Assembly: GCA_937874695.1 (NCBI GenBank)
Contig: CALNAJ010000018.1
Location: 129,559 to 193,558, forward strand
Source: an uncultured Lactobacillus sp.
GTDB lineage: Bacteria > Bacillota > Bacilli > Lactobacillales > Lactobacillaceae
Direction of reading: 5' to 3'
DNA length: 64,000 nucleotides
Shown: positions 1 to 7,666 of the stretch, one piece after another
Layout of the letters: the number at the start of each line of letters is the position of its first letter
How positions within the stretch are numbered: the stretch's first letter is position 1
Position numbers and translations under genes: made by a program
Notes under the pieces: model-generated
What the model was told of the DNA's origin: nothing
The model's database searches: none
What the model saw: the letters and a program-made list of their open reading frames with translations, nothing else

Positions 1-16
1 AAATGGAGGAATAACG

Positions 17-1387
17 GTGAATTTACCTGAAGACTTTATCACGAAGTACCGCGACCTATTGGGCTCAGAAGCTGATGACTTTTTAGCGAGCTTTGACACG
101 CCTAGTCTGAGCGGCTACCGGGTCAACCCGGCCCATCATGACTTACCGGAAAATTTGACGGCGACTGAGCCAGTCCCTTACGAACCACTCGGTCATTTCG
201 GCACGGTCGGCGGCCGGACGTTGATGCATCAGAGTGGGGCCGTTTACAGTCAGGAACCGAGCGCCATGTTTGTTGGCGCCACGGCGGCACCCCAACCGGG
301 CGAGAAAGTTCTGGACCTGTGTGCCGCACCTGGTGGGAAAACGACTCATTTGGCCAGTTATTTACAGGGAACCGGTCTGTTAGTGACCAACGAAATCAAT
401 CGGAAGCGGGTCAAGGTGTTGGCGGAAAACGTCGAACGCTTTGGTGTGCAATCCGCGCTAATCTTGAATGAGTCACCGGATCGTTTGAGTCCCGTGTTTC
501 CCGATTATTTTGACAAAGTATTGGTCGATGCGCCATGTTCAGGTGAAGGAATGTTCCGTAAGGACCCCGACGCCATGTCCTACTGGTCCCTCGATTACGT
601 TCAGGACTGTGCAACGCGGCAACGCGAGATCATGACGGAAGCCTTGAAGATGGTCAAACCCGGTGGTCAATTGATCTACTCGACGTGTACTTTCGCGCCA
701 GAAGAGGACGAACAGATGATGGCCTGGGTGTTGGATAACTTTCCAGAATTCCACCTGGTACCGATCAACAAGGTCGGCGGCGTCGTGGATGCCCGTCCAG
801 AATGGGCCAACGGTAATCCGGAGCTCAAGAAGGCTGCGCGGTTGTTCCCACACCTGATGAAGGGTGAAGGCCACTTTGTTGCGAAGCTCGAACGCGATGC
901 CGGCGATGCACCAGCTATTCATGGTCAAGCCAAGCTGGGGACACCCTTGACTGGTGAGCAACGCAAGCTGTGGCAGGCCTTTGCCACCGAAGTGCTGGGG
1001 CAAAATCCGTTTGATAATTTAATCACCGTCAAGGACCAATTATTTGCCATGCCGGCTGGTTTACCTAATCTGAAAAAGTGCCATGTTTTCCGTCCTGGCT
1101 TACATTTGGGAACGTTCAAGAAGAACCGTTTTGAACCGGCCTACGCATTGGCTTTGGCGAGTGACCCACAAACTGTGGCGCAAACACTGGCTATCACCAC
1201 TGATCAGTGGCGGGCCTGGGTTCACGGTGAAACCTTCACGTTGGCAACAGCGCCAACGAAGGGCTGGTACCTGTTAACCTGTGACAGTCAACCGGTTGGT
1301 TTCGGTAAGGTTGTTGGCACGACGGTGAAGAACTTCTTCCCTAAGGGTCTGCGCTTTACGGTCTATGATGAAGATCTGCAGGACTAA
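17..1387 (+). CDS. rsmF: RsmF-like 16S rRNA (cytosine-5) methyltransferase, NOL1/NOP2/Sun family
   Basis: Expected to transfer a methyl group from S-adenosylmethionine to a cytosine of rRNA. At 456 residues it has a SAM-binding loop LDLCAAPGGKTTHLA near residues 99-113, and both family cysteines: Cys174 in DAPCSGEGMF (release) and Cys224 in YSTCTF (nucleophile). Residues from about 300 on match the length of the RsmF-type C-terminal RNA-binding region. The start is GTG at 17, with TGGAGGA at 4-10. The tnpB element lies a few bases after the stop, so the gene is intact but its downstream region was the insertion target. The family is clear; the exact methylated base is inferred. Confidence 0.9.
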   Translation: MNLPEDFITKYRDLLGSEADDFLASFDTPSLSGYRVNPAHHDLPENLTATEPVPYEPLGHFGTVGGRTLMHQSGAVYSQEPSAMFVGATAAPQPGEKVLDLCAAPGGKTTHLASYLQGTGLLVTNEINRKRVKVLAENVERFGVQSALILNESPDRLSPVFPDYFDKVLVDAPCSGEGMFRKDPDAMSYWSLDYVQDCATRQREIMTEALKMVKPGGQLIYSTCTFAPEEDEQMMAWVLDNFPEFHLVPINKVGGVVDARPEWANGNPELKKAARLFPHLMKGEGHFVAKLERDAGDAPAIHGQAKLGTPLTGEQRKLWQAFATEVLGQNPFDNLITVKDQLFAMPAGLPNLKKCHVFRPGLHLGTFKKNRFEPAYALALASDPQTVAQTLAITTDQWRAWVHGETFTLATAPTKGWYLLTCDSQPVGFGKVVGTTVKNFFPKGLRFTVYDEDLQD

Positions 1388-1560
1388 TGATGATTTAAGC
1401 AAGTCAACCACGCCCGTTTAAAAACGGACGCTTGTGAGAACCACACCCCACGGCATGGCGACCACAATTTGCTTAGATACAGCGCTAGCCTACGAATAGG
1501 ACTTATCCGCTAATTACCAAAGCCTTTTAGGTCCGCAGGTTGCCAGGCGGACTCATTTCT
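1385..1560 (-). ncRNA. Predicted guide (omega/re) RNA and right end of the tnpB element
   Basis: In IS200/IS605-type elements the RNA that guides TnpB overlaps the tnpB 3' end and runs through the right end into flanking DNA. Read on the minus strand, this stretch has a hairpin (GTCCGC/GCGGAC, 1552-1531) and, close to the end, a 9-bp stem (1431-1411) that pairs fully only as minus-strand RNA because of a U-G pair. Sequence past about 1403 would be the guide; it runs into the end of the upstream methyltransferase gene. The exact right end and guide boundary are inferred. Confidence 0.5.
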
Positions 1561-2813
1561 TACAGGGTTGCTAAACCTTTTGCTAAAATATTTTTAGCCG
1601 CGTTATGATCACGGACATGAAACGCACCACAGCTAGGACACATCCACTTGCGATCAGCTAACGTCAGCTTGTTCTTACCAGTCATGACGTGCCCACAATG
1701 GCTACAAGTTTGCGTTGTATTTCGGGGATTGACAGTCAAAAATGTGCGGTCATACAGATCAGCTTTATAAGCCAACATACCCAGTAAAGTTTGCCAGCCA
1801 ACGTCCGAAATACTCATTGCCAAAGCATGGTTCCGCAACATATTTTTACTCCGCAGTTCTTCAGCTACGACTAAATCGTGGTTTTTGATTAAGGCCGTAG
1901 AGATATGGTGCAAGAAGTTTTTACGTTGATTAGCAACTTTTAGCTGTAACTTAGCCACTAGTAACCGTTGCTTTTGATAATTCTTTGATGCTGATAACCG
2001 TCGCCGACTCTTTTTAACTCGTCTAGCCCGCCGTGACAGTTTCCGCTGGGCTTTAGCCAGCTTTTCCTTAATCATCCGATAGTACCGTGGATTCGCAATC
2101 ACCTGTCCATTGGAGTCCGTCAAAAAGTTATCAAGATTTAGATCAATCCCAACCTTAGATTTCGTAACTCTTTGCTTGGCAACGAAAGGGTGTGTCGATC
2201 CAAGCTGCAGAGACACAAAGTAATGGCCGCAAGCATCCATCGAAACTGTCGTGGTCCCGATTCTAATATCATCGGCTTGGCCTAAAATCTTCGATGGCAG
2301 CCCCTTGAAACGGATACGCCCCAGTTTGGGTAGTTGCAGGTGATGGACATCATTTAGTCTTACGCTACCATTACTCATGGTTGGTACTGTCACCTTGGCA
2401 CCGTACAAACACGACGTTTGATAAGTCTGAGTATAACCACGTTTATGAAATTTAGGCGTCCCCGCTTGATGAACCTGGCGGAATAACTTCCAGGCAGTCT
2501 TGTAATTCTTGATAGCGTTGGCTTTCATCAGACTGTCAAAATCCGGATGATTTAACCAACCATGAATATTGGAGATAGCAGTTGATGGCTTCTTTAGACG
2601 TTCAGTCAAATCAGCTATTCGATTCAAGATAATTGTAATTGGAATCTTCACTTGCTTTAACCAGAACAAGTCATTATTCATACCGTTCATCTGATTATAA
2701 ATAAACCGACTGGCGTCACTGTTACGCCTAATCAGCCGCTTTTGCTCGGTTGAAGGAAAGATTCTAACTTTAACCCCATAATGATAAGGTAATTGTGCCA
2801 TTGTCTTCGCCAT
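1560..2813 (-). CDS. tnpB: TnpB, RNA-guided endonuclease of an IS200/IS605-type (IS1341-like) element
   Basis: TnpB proteins are RNA-guided RuvC-type nucleases that cut the empty donor site and favour element retention. This 417-residue protein has the full RuvC set: Asp224 in GIDLNLDNF, Glu318 in VVAEEL and Asp402 in RDHNAAKN. It also has a zinc ribbon with Cys370, Cys373, Cys392 and Cys395. It looks catalytically intact. The start chosen is ATG at 2813, because AGGAGGTGG lies 8 bases upstream; the longer frame to 2846 has no such site. No Y1 transposase (tnpA) is present nearby, so the element would need a helper in trans to move. Confidence 0.9.
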   Translation of the reverse strand: MAKTMAQLPYHYGVKVRIFPSTEQKRLIRRNSDASRFIYNQMNGMNNDLFWLKQVKIPITIILNRIADLTERLKKPSTAISNIHGWLNHPDFDSLMKANAIKNYKTAWKLFRQVHQAGTPKFHKRGYTQTYQTSCLYGAKVTVPTMSNGSVRLNDVHHLQLPKLGRIRFKGLPSKILGQADDIRIGTTTVSMDACGHYFVSLQLGSTHPFVAKQRVTKSKVGIDLNLDNFLTDSNGQVIANPRYYRMIKEKLAKAQRKLSRRARRVKKSRRRLSASKNYQKQRLLVAKLQLKVANQRKNFLHHISTALIKNHDLVVAEELRSKNMLRNHALAMSISDVGWQTLLGMLAYKADLYDRTFLTVNPRNTTQTCSHCGHVMTGKNKLTLADRKWMCPSCGAFHVRDHNAAKNILAKGLATL

Positions 2814-3119
2814 AAGCTGCCACCTCCTCTTGCTTGGCAGTAGCATACCATATGAGTGTACTACGTCTATAGCAAAGCGTCTTATAATAATATTTATAGA
2901 GTCATCGTATGAGCGAGGAAACCGCAGAAAACTACATTGTCAGTCAGCGAAGGGCATAGTGGCATTCATCCTTTGTTTGAAAGCAAGGGAATTCTGCCTA
3001 ATTTATATTAAAAGCGTAATCAAAAAATCCCCATAGCACGGCAACACTGGCGTTAACAACCATGTTTGTCCTGCTATGGGGATTTTCTAAATTTTAATGT
3101 TTGTAAGAAGCAAAAGGCG
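2814..3119. other. Left flank of the tnpB element and intergenic DNA before fni
   Basis: This AT-rich stretch must contain the left end and target-adjacent motif of the tnpB element, but I could not place the boundary. It also holds the long-stem hairpin at 3022-3086. The plus-strand open frame 2830-3036 has no ribosome binding site and no recognisable product, so I do not call it a gene. Confidence 0.5.
3022..3086 (-). terminator. Long-stem hairpin after fni
   Basis: A perfect 15-bp inverted repeat (3024-3038 with 3072-3086, AAAATCCCCATAGCA) encloses a 33-base loop. It lies just beyond the fni stop on the minus strand and ends in a T run when read leftward, so it probably ends the mevalonate operon. 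The loop is unusually long for an intrinsic terminator. Confidence 0.55.
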
Positions 3120-4160
3120 CTACTGCGTTAGCCCACGTTGCCGGCAATAACTCTCTAACTCAGGGGACAAAAGAAGCCTCTGTTCTCGGAGCGCTGCCAA
3201 GTTGCGGGCACCAAGCAATGTCATGATCGTCTTGAGTCCCGTTTGCCAATCCAGCAACATTTGCGTAGTCGTGGCTTCATCGGTCTTGATCAGACTGTGT
3301 AACACTTGGCCAGCACTCCCGACGACGGATGCACCTAGTGCTAAAGCCTTAGCCACATCGAGGGTTTGGCGAACACCACCGGTGGCAATGACCGTTAAGT
3401 CGGGAGTCTGCCGAGTTTCTAGCAGGGACTCGACCGTCGATTGTCCCCAACCAGCCAGGTAGTTGAGTTCCTTTTCCGGGCGGCGAAAGTTTTCGATTTG
3501 CGCGAAATTCGTCCCACCGCGGCCGCCAAGATCCACGAACTTGACGCCGACGCGAGCCAGTTGGGCCAACGTCTCGTGGGCCATGCCGAAACCGACTTCC
3601 TTAACGATTACCGGAACATCAAGTGCGGCCACAATTTCACCGATCTCATCCAACCAGTGAAAGTCACGGTCACCCTCGGGCATAACTAATTCCTGAGCCA
3701 CGTTGACGTGGACTTCCAGGGCATCGGCTGCTAGCATGGTCACGGCTGCTCGTGCTTGGGCCACCGTGTGACCAGCACCAATATTGGCAAAGACCAGGCC
3801 ATCGGGATTGTTTTCCCGTAACACGGTGAAGGTGGGCACGGCAGTAGCATCCTTGAGTGCGATGCTCTGCGACCCGCTGGCCACGGGCATTCCCGTCGCT
3901 GCGGCGATACGGCCCAACATGGCGTTAACCTTGCCAGTTCGTGGACTCCCACCAGTCATGGCTTCGATCATCATCGGCACGGGTAGCGTCAGCGGTCCTA
4001 GCTGGGTTCGCAGGTTCACGTCACTAAACGCCATTTCTGGCAGGCTCTGGTGCACGAACCGCAACTGGTCGAACTGACTGGCGGCGTGTTCCTGATAAAA
4101 TTTTTCAGCCAACGAAAGGTGTTCGTCCTTCCGGTGGGCGTGGCGGGATAGTTGTGCCAT
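3120..4160 (-). CDS. fni: Isopentenyl-diphosphate delta-isomerase, type 2 (FMN/NADPH)
   Basis: Interconverts isopentenyl and dimethylallyl diphosphate, the last step before prenyl chain synthesis. The 346-residue sequence is a TIM-barrel flavoprotein with family stretches MIEAMTGGS (about 66-74), the MPEGDRD loop, VIVKEVGFGM, DLGGRGGTNF and a late VIATGGVR. The ATG at 4160 has AAGGAGA upstream. It is the last gene of a leftward operon with the three mevalonate GHMP enzymes, 11 bases after mvaK2. Lactobacilli make isoprenoids by the mevalonate route, so this placement is expected. Confidence 0.95.
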   Translation of the reverse strand: MAQLSRHAHRKDEHLSLAEKFYQEHAASQFDQLRFVHQSLPEMAFSDVNLRTQLGPLTLPVPMMIEAMTGGSPRTGKVNAMLGRIAAATGMPVASGSQSIALKDATAVPTFTVLRENNPDGLVFANIGAGHTVAQARAAVTMLAADALEVHVNVAQELVMPEGDRDFHWLDEIGEIVAALDVPVIVKEVGFGMAHETLAQLARVGVKFVDLGGRGGTNFAQIENFRRPEKELNYLAGWGQSTVESLLETRQTPDLTVIATGGVRQTLDVAKALALGASVVGSAGQVLHSLIKTDEATTTQMLLDWQTGLKTIMTLLGARNLAALREQRLLLSPELESYCRQRGLTQ

Positions 4161-4171
4161 AAGTGGTCTCC

Positions 4172-5245
4172 TTATTCAATCACGTGATGGACGTTTAATT
4201 TCAATGGTTCAATACCGCGATGTTCCCATTCCTTCAGCAGACTAGCTAGATCCTTGGCAGCATTGATGATGACGATACCACAGTCACCACCACCGGCACC
4301 AGACGACTTGGCTGCACCGCCGATGTGAACGGCGATGTCGCACATGGTTTTTAGCAACTTTGTCTCGATGGTCACGTGACTCAAGTTGGCCAATTGGTTC
4401 AACAGTTGCCGGTTAACGGCAATTTCCTTTTGAATGGCATCGAGATCCTGATTGTGGAAGCCAGCAATCATTCGTTGCAGGCAAGCTTTACTTTCCCGCA
4501 GAAAGGCGTGATAGTCGTCACGACGGGTTGCCTTAAAGAGGGCGACCTTGTCGACAAGATGGGAGGTGGAAGCCGGCGTACCGGTCCAACCGATCATCAA
4601 ACGAAGGGGTTCTGGTGGCGTCAATAGTTCGATCTGCAGACCGGGCCAGTCCATCGTCAATAGGTCGGTCAGGCTAATCTCACGACGTGCGGAGGCCAGC
4701 CAGTCGCGGTCGAAGGCTTGATAGGCAATCCAACCGCCGTAAACGGAAGCGGCGATGTCACCCAGCGAGCCGTTACCTTGGACGTCTAAATGGGCGATGG
4801 CAGCTAGCTTGAATAGACGATCCTTAGGCATATCGATGCCGTAGAATTGGCACAGCGCCTTCACGGTTGCGACAGTCACAGCGGCTGAAGAACCCAGTCC
4901 ATATTTCTTACCATCGGCGCTGTCGAGGTCACTGTTGACGTTCAAATGGTAGATGGCGAGTGGTTTGCCCAGTGATTGGGCGTACTGTTCGGTCAATCGA
5001 ATGGCCGACAGGATATAGTGGAAGGGGTTGTCCCGGTTGTCAAAAACGAGCTCGGTTCCCTGGCGTTGCCAGTAGAGGGAGTTCTCTTGGTATTGTTTGG
5101 AGGCGATACGTCCGTAATCGTGACTCGGTGTAATTGTGACGGTCACAAATTGGTTCAAGGCCACAATAATGGCCGGATAGCCCGGCTCAACCACGGCGTA
5201 TTCGCCAGCAATATAGAGTTTTCCGGGTGCTTGCGCGGAAATCAA
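4172..5245 (-). CDS. mvaK2: Phosphomevalonate kinase
   Basis: Phosphorylates mevalonate 5-phosphate to the diphosphate. It is a GHMP kinase of 357 residues with an N-terminal GKLYIAGEYAVVEPGYPAI, the ATP-binding YGLGSSAAVTVATV loop near residues 113-127, and a late glycine-rich SSGAGGGDCGI. The start is TTG at 5245 (MISAQAPGKLY), which matches the usual family N-terminus; AAGGGA lies about 11 bases upstream. It is the third gene of the operon, separated from mvaD by a 67-base gap. Confidence 0.95.
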   Translation of the reverse strand: MISAQAPGKLYIAGEYAVVEPGYPAIIVALNQFVTVTITPSHDYGRIASKQYQENSLYWQRQGTELVFDNRDNPFHYILSAIRLTEQYAQSLGKPLAIYHLNVNSDLDSADGKKYGLGSSAAVTVATVKALCQFYGIDMPKDRLFKLAAIAHLDVQGNGSLGDIAASVYGGWIAYQAFDRDWLASARREISLTDLLTMDWPGLQIELLTPPEPLRLMIGWTGTPASTSHLVDKVALFKATRRDDYHAFLRESKACLQRMIAGFHNQDLDAIQKEIAVNRQLLNQLANLSHVTIETKLLKTMCDIAVHIGGAAKSSGAGGGDCGIVIINAAKDLASLLKEWEHRGIEPLKLNVHHVIE

Positions 5246-5312
5246 AAAATCAGGTCCCTTCTGTAACGGTTAATAGTTTAGTAATTTGTAGTTGGTTTAA
5301 ATCTTGAAATGG

Positions 5313-6296
5313 TCAGGCTTGGTTTAAAAATTGAATACCAGGGCCTGGATGGGCCACAATAACGTTGTCGCTTCCGAATTGACGGGCGAAATGCTCCTGA
5401 ATTGCTGGGACGTCTGCCGTTTGACAGAAGACCTTCAGGTTTGGACCAGCATCCAGGGTGTAGTAGCATTCCAAGCCGGCCGCCCGGAGTCCCTTGACCG
5501 TCTGCATGGCGATCAGGGTGTCCCCATTGAAGTAACTAAAGGGTGGTCGGGCACTGAGCGTCAGAGCGTGCATACGCATGGCGTTGGTTTCTAGCGTTTC
5601 ACCCATTGTCGTAAAGTCCTGAGCCCGAATTGCGGGCTTGATCGCGTCGAGATCATCAGCAACAACCTGCTTCCAAGCCGGATAGAATGGTGAGGTGGTG
5701 ACGCTACTCTGCATCCCTTGACGCGAGCTGACCTTCTTCTGATGAGGGTCCAAGACCAGTGCCACCACGGCAATTGGCCAGGTCACGTCTTCAATCAGGG
5801 GTACCGCACGGGAGCTAAGGTCATCGTGACCCGCTTCCCATTCGACGAATCCCCCGAAAATGGAGCGGGTAGCGGAACCCGATCCGCGCCGAGCGAGCCG
5901 CGACAGGGCGGTCCGGTCGAGATCCATACCGGCAGCTTGACTGGCAGCGCCAGCTAACGCCGCAAAAGCGGAGGCTGAGGACGCCAAACCCGCAGCGGTC
6001 GGCACGTGATTCATGGAAGTTACTCGCGCAAAAGAGGTGCGCGAAGCTTGCTGGCGCACCAGGTTGAGAAAGTTATGTACTTTTTTGCCAGCTACCGGTG
6101 ACAGTAACTGGTCGTTGACGGTCACCTCGTCGGCGGTTAATTGCTCATCGAACGTCACCGTGGTGTCCGTATAGAACTGGTCGAGGGTGAGCGATAGGCT
6201 GCTCGTTTGGGGGAGCATTAATTCAGTATCGGCTTTCCCCCAATATTTGACCAGCGCAATGTTGGTGTGTGCTCTTGCGGTTACCGTTGCGTTCAT
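5313..6296 (-). CDS. mvaD: Diphosphomevalonate decarboxylase
   Basis: Carries out the ATP-dependent decarboxylation that yields isopentenyl diphosphate. The 327-residue sequence begins with ARAHTNIALVKYWGK, the family signature, followed by TAAGLASSASAFAALA (ATP loop) and GSGSATRSIFGGFVEW. The start ATG at 6296 has AGGAGGAAAC upstream and overlaps the mvk stop by 4 bases, which suggests translational coupling. It is the second gene of mvk-mvaD-mvaK2-fni. Confidence 0.96.
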   Translation of the reverse strand: MNATVTARAHTNIALVKYWGKADTELMLPQTSSLSLTLDQFYTDTTVTFDEQLTADEVTVNDQLLSPVAGKKVHNFLNLVRQQASRTSFARVTSMNHVPTAAGLASSASAFAALAGAASQAAGMDLDRTALSRLARRGSGSATRSIFGGFVEWEAGHDDLSSRAVPLIEDVTWPIAVVALVLDPHQKKVSSRQGMQSSVTTSPFYPAWKQVVADDLDAIKPAIRAQDFTTMGETLETNAMRMHALTLSARPPFSYFNGDTLIAMQTVKGLRAAGLECYYTLDAGPNLKVFCQTADVPAIQEHFARQFGSDNVIVAHPGPGIQFLNQA

Positions 6297-7246
6297 TCGG
6301 TTTCCTCCTCTAAGTTGAAAGCTTCAATCCACGTTGCTGTGGCACCAGCATCAATCAGACTCTGCTGTACGCGTTGAGTGGTCGTCAGGTCGGGACACAG
6401 GGCGATGAGACAGCCACCCATGCCGCCACCGGTAAGTTTGGCGCCTAGTGCACCGTTAGCGGTGGCAACCTGAGTCAGACGGTCCAATTCAGGAGAACTG
6501 ACGCCCAAGCCACGTAGTTGTGTTTGTGCGTCACTGATAATGGCACCCAAGCGATTTAAATCAGGCTTGGCCAGGGCCGTTCGGGCGTCGGCACTCAGTT
6601 GGCCCAACGTTTGAATCTGTAAGTCGGTTTCGGTTGGCAACGTCGTCTTTCGCCGCGCCACGGCAGAAACGGCTTTACCGGTCTGGCCCTTGATCCCACT
6701 GTCAGCAATCACCAGATATCCCTGTAAGGCAAAGGGAATCTGCGTGGTCTCCTGGTGCGGAACAAACCAGATAGGGACATCTGAACTGACCGTTGCGGCG
6801 TCAATTCCACTAGGATTCCCGTGGGTGATCTTTTCAGCAATCTCGGCGTTGGCGAGCAAGAGGTCGCGATTTAGCGGGCGGTCAAAAAAAGCGTACATGG
6901 CCCGGGTGATCGCCACGGCAACGGCCGCGGAAGACCCCATGCCACGTTCGGCCGGCAGATCACTGGTGATATTCATTTCAAACGGTGTTTCGTGACCGTC
7001 AAAACGGGTGAGCAAGGTGTCGATTAGTTTGGCGACACCGGCTAAGTTTTGGCCCAACTGGACGATTGGCCCGTCGAAGTAACGACTAGTCAACCGTTGC
7101 CCGGTAGTCACCGACCGCATTGTGACGTTAGTCGTTACGGATGGTAATGGCAGGGCAATCGCAGGCTGGCCGTAGACCACGCTATGATCACCGATGAGAA
7201 TAATTTTGGCATTACTTTGGCCGCTTACCGTTTTACCCAAGGTCAC
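6293..7246 (-). CDS. mvk: Mevalonate kinase
   Basis: Phosphorylates mevalonate, the entry step of the operon. It has 317 residues with AKIILIGDHSVVYGQPAIA near the start, the GHMP ATP loop ERGMGSSAAVAVAITRA (about 99-115), and KLTGGGMGGC near the end. The start is GTG at 7246 (MTLGKTVSGQSNAKI), with a GTGAG-type site upstream. It is the first gene of the leftward operon; HMG-CoA synthase and reductase are not in the window. Confidence 0.95.
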   Translation of the reverse strand: MTLGKTVSGQSNAKIILIGDHSVVYGQPAIALPLPSVTTNVTMRSVTTGQRLTSRYFDGPIVQLGQNLAGVAKLIDTLLTRFDGHETPFEMNITSDLPAERGMGSSAAVAVAITRAMYAFFDRPLNRDLLLANAEIAEKITHGNPSGIDAATVSSDVPIWFVPHQETTQIPFALQGYLVIADSGIKGQTGKAVSAVARRKTTLPTETDLQIQTLGQLSADARTALAKPDLNRLGAIISDAQTQLRGLGVSSPELDRLTQVATANGALGAKLTGGGMGGCLIALCPDLTTTQRVQQSLIDAGATATWIEAFNLEEETE

Positions 7247-7666
7247 TCGCTCACTTTCTTCATTAAATTTCCTACCAGAATATCATACTCTACTGATTAC
7301 CATTGCGCTAGTTTTGCCGCGGAAAATTTGCAAATCTACGAAAAATTAACCCTTTCTATAGAAAGTTTCTCGAAAAAACGGTGAAATCTGGTGAAAAACA
7401 CAGAAAGCATGTCCCTATTTGCGAGATTGTCGCCATTTAAGACTGGAGAGGCTAAGACGCAGCCTTTCTGCAGGATACACCAGCGGTTGTGACGATGCGG
7501 GCTGATAAGAATATGGCAGGGCAGGTTTGTCGTAGCCGTAGGCGATGTGCAATGGCAATATTGATTGAACGCTATTTTGGCTGAGACCGTAGTAGCGCTA
7601 CTGGCTTAAGTGGTGTATCATAGTGCCAGTTATTAACGCAATTGTGCAGAAATTGGTGAGCATATT
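7247..7666. promoter_or_regulatory. Divergent intergenic region between mvk and dinG
   Basis: This 420-base region separates the leftward mevalonate operon from rightward dinG, so it must hold both promoters. Candidate -10 boxes are TATGAT on the minus strand (near 7285) and TATCAT on the plus strand (near 7616), each without a convincing -35. I see no RNA gene, ORF with a ribosome binding site, or repeat. Confidence 0.4.

Noticed and set aside
539..1003. 154-residue antisense frame inside the rsmF-like gene
   Set aside because: No start signals, and it mirrors the codon pattern of the real gene.
2830..3036. 68-residue plus-strand open frame between tnpB and fni
   Set aside because: No ribosome binding site, no family resemblance, and it runs into the hairpin after fni.
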